Assembly: GCF_026672375.1 (NCBI RefSeq)
Contig: NZ_JAPPRA010000001.1
Span: 2,356,001-2,420,000, forward strand
DNA length: 64,000 nucleotides
Direction of reading: 5' to 3'
From: Caulobacter sp. SL161
GTDB lineage: Bacteria > Pseudomonadota > Alphaproteobacteria > Caulobacterales > Caulobacteraceae
The translations under genes and the position numbers were made by a program. The number at the start of each line of letters is the position of its first letter. The stretch's first letter is position 1. This document shows, piece after piece, positions 37,545-47,202 of the stretch. The notes beneath the pieces are model-generated. The model was not told where the DNA came from. It worked only from the letters and a program-made list of their open reading frames with translations, and searched no databases.

Positions 37545-38890
37545 CGGGTTTCGATGGTCGCCTGGTTGCGCAGGTCGCGAAGATAGCGCTTGGCGATCAG
37601 GGCCAGTTGCTGGCCGCGCAGGCGGTTTTCGATCTGGTCGTCCGTCGGCGCGTTGGCGCCGCCCTGGCGCTTGCCGCAAACCGCGATCAGATGCAGGCCC
37701 GCGTCGGTGCGGATCGGGTCGGAGATCTGCCCGATTTCGAGCTTGTTGGCCGCCTCCTGGAAGGCGGGGGCGAGGTCGGTGATCTCCGCTTCGCCCAGGT
37801 CGCCGGCGACCAGACCGTCGACCTTGGCCGCCGTCGCTTCAAGGCTCTGGCAGCTGGTGATCTTGGGCTTCAGGTCGACAAGTTGCTTGGTGGCGGCGGC
37901 GATCTGGGCTTCGGTGGCGTCAGCCGCCAGCGGCGCGGCGACCTGTTTCAGGTCGACGATCGCGGTCTTCGAGCCCGCACGCTTGTCGCGCAGATAGATG
38001 ATGTAGACGCCGTCCTTGACCTGGATCGGGCGCGACAGCTGACCCGGACGCAGCTGCTCCAGCGCGGCGTCGACCTCGGTCGGCATCTCGCCCTGGCTGA
38101 CCCAGCCGACCTCGCCGCCGTTGGCGGCGGTGGCCGAGCCCGAGAACTGACGGGCGACGGCCGCGAACGGCGCACCCTGCTGCATCTGGTTGATCAGTTG
38201 CGTCGCGCCATTGACGGCGACCTCCATGCCGCCCACGCGGGCGGCGTCGAGGAAGACCTCGCTGATCTGGTACTGCGGCTTGGCCGCCGCATCCGCCAGG
38301 CGGCGTTGATAGGCCTTGATCTGGTCCTCGCCGATGCGCAGGCGCGACCCATAGCGCCCCTGGATCCAGGACTGCCAGCTGGACTCCGCGCGCAGCTGGG
38401 CGCGCCAGGTATCGAGGCCGATTCCCTGCGCCACCAGCTGTTGCTTCAGCTGTTCGGGTTGCAGGCGGTTGGACTGGGCGATGTCGCCGATCTGTTCTTC
38501 GACTTCCTTGTCGGTCGAGATGATCGTGATCTTCTGCTGCTTCTCGACCCGCTTGAGCTCCTGCATCTGCAGGCGCTCGTCGATCAGCGAGCGCAGGGCT
38601 TCCTGCTCGATCTGCGGCAGGTTCTCCTGGGTGGGCTGCATGCCCGAGGTCGCCATCAGCAGGCGCATTCGCTGCATCAGGTCGTAGCTGGAGATGATGT
38701 CGTCATTGACGACCGCCGCCACGCTTTCCGACAGCGGTTGTGGCGCGGCCGGCGCCGACGGCGCTTGGGCCACGCCCTCAGAGGCCGCTTGCTGCATGGC
38801 CATGGCGGGCGCGCCGAGGCTCGCCACGGTCAAGGCGAGAATGGACGCGGCGCCGGCCGCGAAAGTCGTCACGCTACGCGCAGACCGCAT
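37541..38890 (-). CDS. surA: SurA-type periplasmic peptidyl-prolyl isomerase/chaperone
   Basis: Protein of 449 residues. A signal peptide ends near residue 32 (GAPAMA). The SurA N-terminal chaperone region starts SVAAVVNDDIISSYDLMQRM, followed by parvulin domains (first around FLDAARVGG to GEVGWVSQGEMP; second more degenerate, ending IRTDAGLHLIAVCGKRQ). SurA escorts outer-membrane proteins, including LptD, to BamA. ATG 38890 gives the signal peptide; AGAGGAACG precedes it. The gene is 166 bases downstream of lptD. Confidence 0.92.
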   Translation of the reverse strand: MRSARSVTTFAAGAASILALTVASLGAPAMAMQQAASEGVAQAPSAPAAPQPLSESVAAVVNDDIISSYDLMQRMRLLMATSGMQPTQENLPQIEQEALRSLIDERLQMQELKRVEKQQKITIISTDKEVEEQIGDIAQSNRLQPEQLKQQLVAQGIGLDTWRAQLRAESSWQSWIQGRYGSRLRIGEDQIKAYQRRLADAAAKPQYQISEVFLDAARVGGMEVAVNGATQLINQMQQGAPFAAVARQFSGSATAANGGEVGWVSQGEMPTEVDAALEQLRPGQLSRPIQVKDGVYIIYLRDKRAGSKTAIVDLKQVAAPLAADATEAQIAAATKQLVDLKPKITSCQSLEATAAKVDGLVAGDLGEAEITDLAPAFQEAANKLEIGQISDPIRTDAGLHLIAVCGKRQGGANAPTDDQIENRLRGQQLALIAKRYLRDLRNQATIETR

Positions 38891-39056
38891 GGATAGTGTC
38901 GTTCCTCTAGGCCCTGCCGCCCCTTTCGGAGCGCGGTCGATTATTACAGTCTCGGTGGCGGCGGTCGTCCGACCGACGTGTCCTTGCGGCCGTCGCCTCC
39001 GATAGTCACGCTTGGCAAGCTTGCGGGTCCGCCCGCACGCCCCCAAGCGCGGTCAC

Positions 39057-41459
39057 TTAATTGCTGCTGTACCCTGTATCACCCAATGTGGCGAGCGTTA
39101 GGCGGAACACGATCGTACGATCAGGTTGCAGCCGCAAACCGCTGGCCGTCGAGGCGTAGCGGTCTTCCTGCTGGTAGATGACGTCCACGCGAATGCAGTC
39201 GTCCTGGTAGGCGACGCCTAGGTCGCGACGACGCCAGACGTCCTGGACCATGTCGCGCTGCCCGAACGCGGTCAGGGAGAAGTGCTTGGTCAGCTTCAGC
39301 TCGCCGCGCGCTTCGAAGTTTTCCTGGCGGTTACCGTTAGCGTCCAGTTCGTCCTTCAGATAGCGAACCGAGCCGCTGCCGCGCGTGGTGAAGGCGTCGA
39401 CGCCGGTTTCGATCCGATGGATGTCCTGCGTCTTGGAGTCGAGGCGCGTGCGGACAAAGGCGTTGATCCCCCGAACCGGCGTGACGGTGGCCGCAACGAT
39501 CCAGTCGGAAGACTTCATCTGCAGGCCCGTGCGCGTGGGCAGCAGCGGATCGAACTCCGATCGAAAGCTGCGCCCCACCAGGATGCTGCCGCCACGGCCG
39601 TCGGGGCGCGCGAAGGTGGCGCGGCCGCCGACGTTCAGGCGTTGACCCCCTTCGTAGAGGTCAAAGCCCGGCGACTTGTTGGCCTGGAACAGGTTGGTCT
39701 CATCAAACTCGAGGGTCGCGCTGTCCTCGTTGTAGAGGTAGCGCTTGGTCCCGTCGCGGGCCACGACCACAGGCACGCGCGAGCTGTCCGAGCCGAGCGC
39801 GACCTGGGCCAGCGGCTCCAGCACCACGCTGCCGCCTTTGGCCAGCGGCTTGTAGAACGGAAGGCTGAAATCCACGCCGCCGACGCCGAGCGCGCGGGTG
39901 TAGGTCTCCTGGGTGTCATCGCCCAGCGCGCTGGCGGCGGGGGTGACGAAGGTCTTGATCGAATAGGCGTCACCGCGCGCCTGGACGAACGGCGAGACCT
40001 TCAGGCCAGGTCCGATGATGTTGCTGGCGCGCCAGTCGGCCTTGACGCTGGCCCGGCTGGAGTCGACGCCGTTCTGGCCCTTATAGGCGCCCAGGAAATA
40101 GGGCGCTTCGCCAAACTGAGACTCCGAGCGGTTCAGCATGACGCCAGAGCCCTGGAGGCGCAGTCGACCGCCCAGCACCGGCTTTTCCGGCTCCCATCGC
40201 GCTTCCACCAGCGGGCCGATCAGCGGGAACGCGCCGCTGTTCTCAAAGGCGTTCGCCGAGTTTGTGGCGGCGTTGACGCCCACGACCCGTAGACCTTGGA
40301 CCGAAACCGCAGAGACGGACAGCCAGGACCGTTGCGACTGGCGTGTCGCATACAGCTGTGAGACCAGACGGCGGTCGTCGCTCGTGAACAGTCCGCGCTG
40401 CTGGTAGACGTCGTTGATCTTATATTTGTCGAACAGCAACGCGTCGGACACGCGTTCGGCCGAGAAGCCCCACTTCCAGTGCTCATCGATGTCAAACTTG
40501 CCGTTCGCCAGGATGTAGCTTCGGAAGGTCTCCTCGCCGAAGCGGTCGCCTCGGATGTCGAATTCCTTGTCGTAGGTGAAGCCGCCGCGCGCCTCGAGCG
40601 TCCCGGAGTAGAAGCGCTTGCGGTAGGCGACGTTCAGGAACGGATTGACCTGGCTGTTGATCTGCGGGGCCAGGATCACGTCCGACGATGGCGATATCAC
40701 ATGGTAGTAGGGCTGGTTGTACGAAACGCCGCGACCTCGGGAGAAGTCGAGCTTGGGGGCTAAGAAGCCCGAGCTGCGCTTGGCTTGCGGGTCCGGATGC
40801 CAGAACAGCGGCAGATACAGAACGGGCGCGCCCCATACACGGATGACGGCGTTCTTATAATAGATGAGCTGCTTGGGCTTATCCTGGACGATCTTGTCGG
40901 CCGAGACCGACCAGGTCGGGGTCGGCTTTTCGGCGCAGACCTCGCAGGGCGTATAGATCGCCTTGTTCAGTTCCTGGATGTTCTCGTTGCGACGCACGGC
41001 GCTGGCGGCCGCGACCTTCATGTTCTGCTCGAGTCGGGCGGCGAAGTTACGGGCGAAGCCCGCCTTCATGTCCTTGTCGAGCTCCAGATGGTCGGCGAAT
41101 TCGGCCGTGCCGTCGGGATTGATCAGCTCGACATTGCCGTCCGCCGTGATCGCGCCGGTCTTGCTGTCGTAGATCACCTTGTCCGCGCGCAGGGTGCGGC
41201 CCTGATAGCGCGCCTCGACCGCGCCCTCGGCGGTCATGATTTGGTTCTTATCGTCCCGGATCAGAAGGTCTGATTCCAGATAGTAGCCATCGTCGCCCAG
41301 GCCGTCGGGCGGCGCGGTCTTGATCACCGGCGTCTGCGGGATCGTCGCGAGGTTCTGCTGGGCTTGGGCCGCGCTGGCGCAGGCCAGCGTCAGCCACGCT
41401 GCGCCGCTCATCAGCAGCGCGCGGCCGGCGGACGGGACGCTGGAGCGCGTTTCAGTCAT
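39057..41459 (-). CDS. lptD: LPS-assembly protein LptD
   Basis: Outer-membrane protein of 800 residues that inserts lipopolysaccharide into the outer leaflet. A signal peptide ends near residue 35 (ASAAQAQQ). The periplasmic beta-jellyroll includes YYLESDLLIRDDKNQIMTAE and the OstA repeat VIYDSKTGAITADGNVELI. The C-terminal barrel ends RLTLATLGDTGYSSN. A Cys-Cys pair near 160 (YTPCEVCAEKP) may take part in disulfide formation. ATG 41459 follows AGGG at suitable spacing. It lies 22 bases after lptG. Confidence 0.94.
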   Translation of the reverse strand: MTETRSSVPSAGRALLMSGAAWLTLACASAAQAQQNLATIPQTPVIKTAPPDGLGDDGYYLESDLLIRDDKNQIMTAEGAVEARYQGRTLRADKVIYDSKTGAITADGNVELINPDGTAEFADHLELDKDMKAGFARNFAARLEQNMKVAAASAVRRNENIQELNKAIYTPCEVCAEKPTPTWSVSADKIVQDKPKQLIYYKNAVIRVWGAPVLYLPLFWHPDPQAKRSSGFLAPKLDFSRGRGVSYNQPYYHVISPSSDVILAPQINSQVNPFLNVAYRKRFYSGTLEARGGFTYDKEFDIRGDRFGEETFRSYILANGKFDIDEHWKWGFSAERVSDALLFDKYKINDVYQQRGLFTSDDRRLVSQLYATRQSQRSWLSVSAVSVQGLRVVGVNAATNSANAFENSGAFPLIGPLVEARWEPEKPVLGGRLRLQGSGVMLNRSESQFGEAPYFLGAYKGQNGVDSSRASVKADWRASNIIGPGLKVSPFVQARGDAYSIKTFVTPAASALGDDTQETYTRALGVGGVDFSLPFYKPLAKGGSVVLEPLAQVALGSDSSRVPVVVARDGTKRYLYNEDSATLEFDETNLFQANKSPGFDLYEGGQRLNVGGRATFARPDGRGGSILVGRSFRSEFDPLLPTRTGLQMKSSDWIVAATVTPVRGINAFVRTRLDSKTQDIHRIETGVDAFTTRGSGSVRYLKDELDANGNRQENFEARGELKLTKHFSLTAFGQRDMVQDVWRRRDLGVAYQDDCIRVDVIYQQEDRYASTASGLRLQPDRTIVFRLTLATLGDTGYSSN

Positions 41460-41481
41460 GAACGACCCTGGAAACAATGAC

Positions 41482-42588
41482 TCACCCATCTTCCGTATAG
41501 CAAAGCAAAGTGAAGCCCACCAAAAGCGCGACGGTCGGCGGGGTCCAGGCAGCGACGAACGGGGCCAGAACGTCGGCCCGCCCCAGTGTGCTGCACAGCT
41601 CGTTGAAGAAAAAGAACCCAAACCCCAGGGCGACGCCCGACCCGGCCAGCATGGCCAGTCCGCCCAGACGCATCAGGCGCAGCGAGAAGGCCGCCGCCAG
41701 GACCGACATGGCCGCAAAGAGCAGGGGCGTGGCCAGATCCTGCTGCAGGCGCAGCTTGAAGGGCGCGGCCGAGAAGCCGGCGTCGGCTGTCCGCTGGATC
41801 GTGGCCGGAAGACGCCACAGCGCCACCGCCTGCGGCGTATTGAACCGCTCCGAGGCCGTGCGATCGTCGAGGTTCGAGGGGATGGACAGGCTGTCCGAGC
41901 GAATGGCGCCGGCGCCGGGGGTGGCTTCTCGCACGCCGCTCAGTCGCCAGAAGCCAGGCTCAAGGCGGGCCTCATTGGCCTCGATGCGACGGGTGAAGTC
42001 CATCACGCCCTTGGCGTTCAGCGTGTAGACGAACAGCGACACCCCGCGCAGGCGCACCGAGCCGTCGACGAGCTCGCGGGCTCTGGCGCGGATCACGATC
42101 TGGGTCTTGTCGTCGCCCTGGCGCAGCCATGTCCCCTTGGGCGCTTCCTTCAGATAGCCGTTCATCGTGCGGTCGCGTTCGGTCTCGAACTTGGCCGTCA
42201 TCGCCGTGGTCAGCGGATTGAGCAGGGTGATCGTCAAAAGACCGATCACGAATGACGAAGCGGCCGCCGGCATGATGAAACGCCAGGCCGAGATCCCGGC
42301 CGCGCGCATGGCGATCAGCTCGCTGCGGCGGTTCAGCTCGACAAACGCCCACATGGTGCCGAACAGAAAGATGAAGGGCGCCAGGACCAGAATGGTCGCC
42401 GGGGCCTGAAGGATGGTCAGGTAGAGCAGCCGCAGGAAGCTGGCGTCGGCGCGTGTACCCACATTGCGCGCGATGTCGACGAACGCGATCAGCATCACCA
42501 TCGCGCTCAGCACCGCCAGGGCCCCGACCAGCGCACCCATGGTGCGCTTGAGCACATAGCGTTCCAGCATGCCCATGGTCAGCATCAT
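41482..42588 (-). CDS. lptG: LPS export permease LptG
   Basis: Inner-membrane protein of 368 residues, one of the two permeases of the LptB2FG transporter. Helices lie at about 15-38, 63-82, 98-120 and, after a periplasmic jellyroll domain, 285-360. LNRRSELIAMRAAGIS is the coupling-helix motif contacting LptB. The start overlaps the lptF stop (ATGA). LptB is not in this window. Confidence 0.94.
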   Translation of the reverse strand: MMLTMGMLERYVLKRTMGALVGALAVLSAMVMLIAFVDIARNVGTRADASFLRLLYLTILQAPATILVLAPFIFLFGTMWAFVELNRRSELIAMRAAGISAWRFIMPAAASSFVIGLLTITLLNPLTTAMTAKFETERDRTMNGYLKEAPKGTWLRQGDDKTQIVIRARARELVDGSVRLRGVSLFVYTLNAKGVMDFTRRIEANEARLEPGFWRLSGVREATPGAGAIRSDSLSIPSNLDDRTASERFNTPQAVALWRLPATIQRTADAGFSAAPFKLRLQQDLATPLLFAAMSVLAAAFSLRLMRLGGLAMLAGSGVALGFGFFFFNELCSTLGRADVLAPFVAAWTPPTVALLVGFTLLCYTEDG

Positions 42589-43724
42589 GCGGCTCCCGAA
42601 AACGCGGGCGCCGGGGTGGCGGGCTTGGTCTTGCGGCGCGGGGAGACCCTCTGGCGGAAAATCTGCGACATCGCCCAGGCCGTGGCGGCCAGCGGCACGA
42701 TATACTGCAGCACGTTCAGCCAGGGATCATCCTCGCACGCCGCCTGGACGCCGAAGCCGACGATGCGGACGATCGCGGCGGCCGCGCCGACAGCGGCGAT
42801 GCGATTGCCATAGCCCATGCGGCTGAACGAGCCGCCCAGCACGGCGGCCAGCGCCATGCTCATCAAGGCGATGTTGTAGAGCGGGCCGGCGAAGCGCGAG
42901 TGCCCTTCGGCCAGCAGCTTGTCCTTGTTGCGCTGTTCCCATTCCTGGGTCAGGTCCGGGAAGAACAGCTCGTGCGGATAACGGTCGGCGATCTTGTAGT
43001 GCAGCAGCTCGTCGCTGTGGAACAGGCTGGACAGATCGAAGGTGTACTCGTCGAAGGACGTGTACTGCAGCACGCCGTCGCGCGAGAACTGCTGGTTGGA
43101 CCCGTGGCGCATGATCAGCACCGGTTCGCCCTTGCGGGTGGCGATCTCGGCTTCTCGCGACGAATAGGTCGAGGCCGCGCCGTTGGGCAGTTCCTGGTGG
43201 ATGAACAGGTTCTGGATCTTGCTGTCGCGGTCGATCGACTGGGCGTAGACGGTCAGACCCGGGCCAGGCTCGGTGAACTGGCCCGGCTGGACCAGGGTCG
43301 CGGCGACGTCGGTCTTGATCTGGAAGGCGGTCTCGCGGATCTGGCGGGCGCTCCAGGGCTGCAGCCACAGACCCGAGATCAGCGAGATCAGGGCGGCGAT
43401 GACCGCCAGGCGCATGGCCGGCGAGATGACCCGCCAGCGACTCATGCCACCTGCGAAACAGACCACGATCTCCTGCTCCGTATGCAGTCGATTCAAGGCC
43501 ACCAGGGCGGCTACGAACAGGGCCAGGGGCATCATGATGCCCAGCAGCTGGGGCAGGGCCAGGAGGATGATCTTCAGGAACACCAGCGCGCTCTGGCGCT
43601 GCTCCACCAGCACATCGAACTCCGACAGGCTGCGGGCCAGCAGGGCGAGCGCCACCAGCGCCGCGGTCGCCAGAAGCGTCGGGCCTAGCAACTGCCGGAA
43701 GAGATAGCGTTCGATGAGGCGCAT
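42585..43724 (-). CDS. lptF: LPS export permease LptF
   Basis: Inner-membrane protein of 379 residues pairing with LptG. It begins MRLIERYLFRQLLGPTLLA. The coupling motif is NRLHTEQEIVVCFAGGMSRW. Six helices flank a periplasmic domain (about 130-270). ATG 43724 is chosen because it matches the family N-terminus; upstream in-frame codons would add about 90 residues of non-homologous sequence. It is divergent from pepA, as in many proteobacteria. Confidence 0.94.
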   Translation of the reverse strand: MRLIERYLFRQLLGPTLLATAALVALALLARSLSEFDVLVEQRQSALVFLKIILLALPQLLGIMMPLALFVAALVALNRLHTEQEIVVCFAGGMSRWRVISPAMRLAVIAALISLISGLWLQPWSARQIRETAFQIKTDVAATLVQPGQFTEPGPGLTVYAQSIDRDSKIQNLFIHQELPNGAASTYSSREAEIATRKGEPVLIMRHGSNQQFSRDGVLQYTSFDEYTFDLSSLFHSDELLHYKIADRYPHELFFPDLTQEWEQRNKDKLLAEGHSRFAGPLYNIALMSMALAAVLGGSFSRMGYGNRIAAVGAAAAIVRIVGFGVQAACEDDPWLNVLQYIVPLAATAWAMSQIFRQRVSPRRKTKPATPAPAFSGAA

Positions 43725-43950
43725 GAAGACGGGGATCGGGGCGGATGGATTCGTGGGACGAACCCCGAAGATGCGCCGTTCTACACGGGGGCTTAACGCC
43801 AGCACAACCGGGGACCGAACTTGGCCGTCCCGAGTGTAGCCGAACGGAGCCTTTTCTAAGGCGCGGCATTGGACTATGCCGCCTTGATGAGGTGAGCCGG
43901 CGCGCGGTCTGATGCGCCGCTTACGGTCGCCCAAATTGCAGGAGCGCGGC

Positions 43951-45432
43951 ATGCGTATCGAGTTCGTTCCCGTCGACACCCAGGCCGGCGCCACCGCCGC
44001 GCTCGCGGTCCTGGCTCACGAAGGCGCCGCCTTGTCGCCCGAGGCCCGCGCAGCCAACGAGGCCACCGGCGGCGCCCTGGCGCGCGCCATCGCCGGCGGG
44101 CGCTTCACCGGCGCCAAGGGGCAGACGCTCGACATCGTCGCCCCGAACGGACTGGAAGCTGCACGTGTGGTCCTGGTCGGCGTCGATGGCTCCGGCGCCG
44201 TCGAGCCCGAGGCGGTCGAACTGGCCGCCGCTTCGGCCTTCCAGGCCGTGAAGACCTCGGGCGTGGTCGAACTGGTGCTCAAGCTGGGCGCCGACGCCGA
44301 GACCGCCGCCCGCGCCGCTTTCGGCGCGCGCCTGGCCGCCTACCGCTTCGACAAGTACCGCACCACCGAGAAGGCCGAGAAGAAGCCCTCAGTCCAGGTG
44401 GTCAAGATCGCCGCCGCCGATCCGGTCAAGGCGCAGAAGGCCTATGAACCGCTGGCGGCCCTGGCCGACGCGATCGTGTTCAGCCGCGACCTCGTCTCCG
44501 AGCCGGCCAACATCCTGCACCCCGAAGAGTTCGCCGCCCGCGCCAAGGGGCTGGAAAGCCTGGGCCTGGAGGTCGAGATCCTGGGTGAGGCCGAGATGGC
44601 CAAGCTGGGCATGGGCAGTCTTCTGGGCGTGGGGCAGGGCAGCGTCCGCGAAAGCCAGCTCGTCATCATGAAGTGGATGGGCGCGGCTGATAAGTCGGCC
44701 CAGCCGATCGCCTTCGTCGGCAAGGGCGTGTGCTTCGACACCGGCGGCATCTCGATCAAGCCGGCCGACGGCATGGAAGACATGAAATGGGACATGGGCG
44801 GCGCGGCCGCCGTGGCCGGCGTCATGCACGCCCTGGCCGGCCGCAAGGCCAGGGTCAACGCCATCGGCGTGCTGGGCCTGGTCGAGAACATGCCCGACGG
44901 CAACGCCCAGCGTCCGGGCGATGTGGTCACCTCGATGTCGGGCCAGACCATCGAGGTCATCAACACCGACGCCGAAGGCCGCCTCGTTCTGGCCGACGCG
45001 CTTTGGTACACGCAGGAACGCTTCAAGCCCCAGTTCATGATCGACTTGGCCACCCTGACCGGCGCGATCATCATCTCGCTAGGTCATGACTACGCCGGTT
45101 TGTTCAGCAATAACGACGGTTTGTCGGAAAAACTTCTCGCGGCTGGCAAGGCCGAGCGTGAGAGCCTGTGGCGCCTGCCGCTCCCGGCCGCCTATGAGAA
45201 GCAGATCGAAAGCCCGATCGCCGACATGAAGAACATCGGCGGGCGTCCGGCCGGCTCGATCACGGCGGGTCTGTTCCTGCAGAAGTTCGTCAACGGCGTG
45301 CCGTGGGCCCACCTCGACATCGCCTCGGTGGCCTGGAAGAAGCCCTCGGCCGATCCGACCGTGCCCGATGGCGCGGCGGGCTTTGGCGTGCGTCTGCTCA
45401 ACCGCCTCGTCGCTGACGCTTACGAAGGCTGA
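43951..45432 (+). CDS. pepA: Leucyl aminopeptidase
   Basis: Metallopeptidase of 493 residues (M17). The signature NTDAEGRLVLADAL is intact, with zinc ligands also in GKGVCFDTGGISIKP and the catalytic Lys there. GRPAGSITAGLFLQKFV lies near the C-terminus. AGGAG six bases before ATG 43951 fixes the start. It is followed two bases later by holC. Confidence 0.95.
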   Translation: MRIEFVPVDTQAGATAALAVLAHEGAALSPEARAANEATGGALARAIAGGRFTGAKGQTLDIVAPNGLEAARVVLVGVDGSGAVEPEAVELAAASAFQAVKTSGVVELVLKLGADAETAARAAFGARLAAYRFDKYRTTEKAEKKPSVQVVKIAAADPVKAQKAYEPLAALADAIVFSRDLVSEPANILHPEEFAARAKGLESLGLEVEILGEAEMAKLGMGSLLGVGQGSVRESQLVIMKWMGAADKSAQPIAFVGKGVCFDTGGISIKPADGMEDMKWDMGGAAAVAGVMHALAGRKARVNAIGVLGLVENMPDGNAQRPGDVVTSMSGQTIEVINTDAEGRLVLADALWYTQERFKPQFMIDLATLTGAIIISLGHDYAGLFSNNDGLSEKLLAAGKAERESLWRLPLPAAYEKQIESPIADMKNIGGRPAGSITAGLFLQKFVNGVPWAHLDIASVAWKKPSADPTVPDGAAGFGVRLLNRLVADAYEG

Positions 45433-45434
45433 GC

Positions 45435-45899
45435 GTGACCGACGCCGCGCCCTGCGAGGTCTGGTTCTATCACCTCGAGCGCTCGCCGCTCGAGGCGGTG
45501 CTGCCCGAGCTTCTGGAAAAGACGCTGGGGCGCGGCTGGAAGGCGCTGGTGCGCGGCGGCGATCCGCGCCGGATCGAGGCCCTGGATCAGCACCTCTGGA
45601 CCTATCGGGAAGACAGCTTCCTGCCGCATGGCCTGGCCAGCGAGCCGATGGCCGAGCGACAGCCCGTGCTGCTGACCGCCGCCGAGGGAAACCCCAACAG
45701 CGGCGATGCGCTGTTTCTCATCGACGGGGCCGAACCTGGAGACCTTTCAGGGGTTTCGCGCTGCATCCTCTTGTTCGACGGTCGCGATGATCAGGCCTTG
45801 GCCCTGGCGCGCGGACGTTGGTCGACGTTCAAGAAGGCCGGGCATCCGGTGTCCTACTGGCGCCAGGGCGCCGAGCGGGGTTGGGAGAAGCAGGCATGA
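45435..45899 (+). CDS. holC: DNA polymerase III chi subunit
   Basis: Protein of 154 residues. It begins with the typical VWFYHLERSPLEAVLPELLE and contains TYREDSFLPHG and FLIDGAEP as in HolC. Chi links the clamp loader to SSB. It starts with GTG two bases after pepA, and its stop overlaps the ATG of the next gene. Confidence 0.9.
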   Translation: MTDAAPCEVWFYHLERSPLEAVLPELLEKTLGRGWKALVRGGDPRRIEALDQHLWTYREDSFLPHGLASEPMAERQPVLLTAAEGNPNSGDALFLIDGAEPGDLSGVSRCILLFDGRDDQALALARGRWSTFKKAGHPVSYWRQGAERGWEKQA

Positions 45900-46237
45900 G
45901 GCGGACCTTTGCAGTGTTGATCTCGGCGATGGTTCTGGCGGGTTGCTCCAGCGCGCCGGAGCCCGCGCCGCCACCACCACCGACGACACCGACCGCGCCG
46001 CCGGCCATCGCGCTCCCGACGCCGCCGCCGCAAAGCGAGCCCAAGGACGAGTGCGGCCTGAAGGACGCCCAGCAGTTCATCGGCCAGCTCCGCACCAGCT
46101 TGCCGGCGCCGGTCGACCCTTCCCGCTGGCGGGTCGCCTGCACGACCTGCCCGGTCACGATGGACTATCGCCCCGACCGCCTGAACATCCTGTTCAACGC
46201 CGATACAGGCGTGGTTCAGCAGGTGAAGTGCGGCTAG
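45896..46237 (+). CDS. I78-family peptidase inhibitor lipoprotein
   Basis: Protein of 113 residues. The lipobox LAGC places the lipidated Cys at 17. A proline/threonine-rich linker spans about 22-50. The C-terminal domain (CGLKDAQQFIGQ, then VTMDYRPDRLNILFNADTGV and a final CG) matches the I78 inhibitor family. It probably acts against serine proteases in the periplasm. It overlaps holC by four bases (ATGA). Confidence 0.78.
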   Translation: MRRTFAVLISAMVLAGCSSAPEPAPPPPPTTPTAPPAIALPTPPPQSEPKDECGLKDAQQFIGQLRTSLPAPVDPSRWRVACTTCPVTMDYRPDRLNILFNADTGVVQQVKCG

Positions 46238-46327
46238 AGCGTTCCGGGGATCTTGCTCCTACGCGCTGGCCCTGAGTTGGCGCGGGCGAGCGTTGGGCGC
46301 ATTGTCGCCATGACGGGAGTGACCGAC

Positions 46328-46714
46328 ATGCGCAGGCTTCTGACGACCGCCCTGGCGATGATGGCTTTGATGGTCCCGGCGACGACGATCGCGCAGGCGT
46401 CCCGGTCCGCCGCGGAGGCGGACGACGCCATTCCTGGCTCGCCGGCCCGGGGCGCGGCCTTCGCGGCCAAGCAATGCGCCACCTGCCACGCCATCACCGC
46501 CGACGGCGTCAGCCCGCGCTCCGACGCGCCACCGTTCGGCGAGGTCGCCAAGAAGTACGCGGACTACCGATTGGACTGGGAGCTCGAGGCGATCGCCTCG
46601 GTCGGTCACTACGCCATGCCCGCCAAGGCGATGACGGCGATCCAGATCGCCGACGTCACCGCCTATCTGCGCACGCTGTATGACAAGCCGCGCGACGATC
46701 ACCATCGCCGCTGA
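46328..46714 (+). CDS. Periplasmic c-type cytochrome
   Basis: Protein of about 128 residues with a signal peptide (to about residue 24) and one haem site CATCH at 50-54. A distal Met ligand is likely in VGHYAMPAKAM. It ends with a His-rich tail (DDHHRR). GGGAG nine bases upstream supports ATG 46328; ATG 46310 is an alternative. It acts as a small electron carrier; partners are unknown. It follows the I78 lipoprotein by 90 bases. Confidence 0.85.
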   Translation: MRRLLTTALAMMALMVPATTIAQASRSAAEADDAIPGSPARGAAFAAKQCATCHAITADGVSPRSDAPPFGEVAKKYADYRLDWELEAIASVGHYAMPAKAMTAIQIADVTAYLRTLYDKPRDDHHRR

Positions 46715-46726
46715 GTCGGCGGTCGG

Positions 46727-47125
46727 TCAGCGCTTACCCACGCCTGGAAACTGCGCCACGCCGTCCTCGAACACGCCCAGATAGCCGAGCTCTCCGAGGA
46801 GCGGCGTCAGGTCCTCCACCAGGTCGCCGGACTGCGGCAGGTGGACAGGACGATCCTTCTGATCATGCAGGCGGTAGACCGTCCACATCTTGCCGCGCGG
46901 CGCGGGCGCGCCCGGCTGGATGAACTTGTGCTCCCAGCCGACCAGGGCGGGCGAGCGGCCCACTTCGACGTCGAAGGGGCGATCGCGGAAGGCCAGATCC
47001 ATCTCGATCCGCAAGGCCTCGCCGATGCGGGTGTTCACCCATTCGGCGAACGCTTCCAACACGACGTGCGACGACAATCCTTCCGGATTGGCTACGACAT
47101 GGTTGCGGGGGTGACCTGTGCTCAT
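46727..47125 (-). CDS. Hypothetical protein
   Basis: Soluble protein of 132 residues, rich in acidic and aromatic residues, with no signal peptide. Segments include [20 protein letters not shown] and [17 protein letters not shown] do not recognise a family. The start is uncertain; ATG codons at 47125, 47137 and 47149 are all in frame and none has a strong ribosome site. It is convergent with the cytochrome c gene (12-base gap). Confidence 0.6.
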   Translation of the reverse strand: MSTGHPRNHVVANPEGLSSHVVLEAFAEWVNTRIGEALRIEMDLAFRDRPFDVEVGRSPALVGWEHKFIQPGAPAPRGKMWTVYRLHDQKDRPVHLPQSGDLVEDLTPLLGELGYLGVFEDGVAQFPGVGKR

Positions 47126-47202
47126 GGGTCGCACCATGCGGCGACACATGTTCGGGAAGCGCTAAACGACATGGTTTAGCGGCCGTTCATCCTGAGGTTG
47201 GC

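Noticed and set aside
39015-39024. Palindrome GCAAGCTTGC upstream of surA
   Set aside because: Too short to separate from chance and no supporting context.
47161-47180. Inverted repeat GCTAAAC / GTTTAGC between the ABC-F gene and the hypothetical gene
   Set aside because: Only seven base pairs without a T tract; neither a terminator nor a clear operator.
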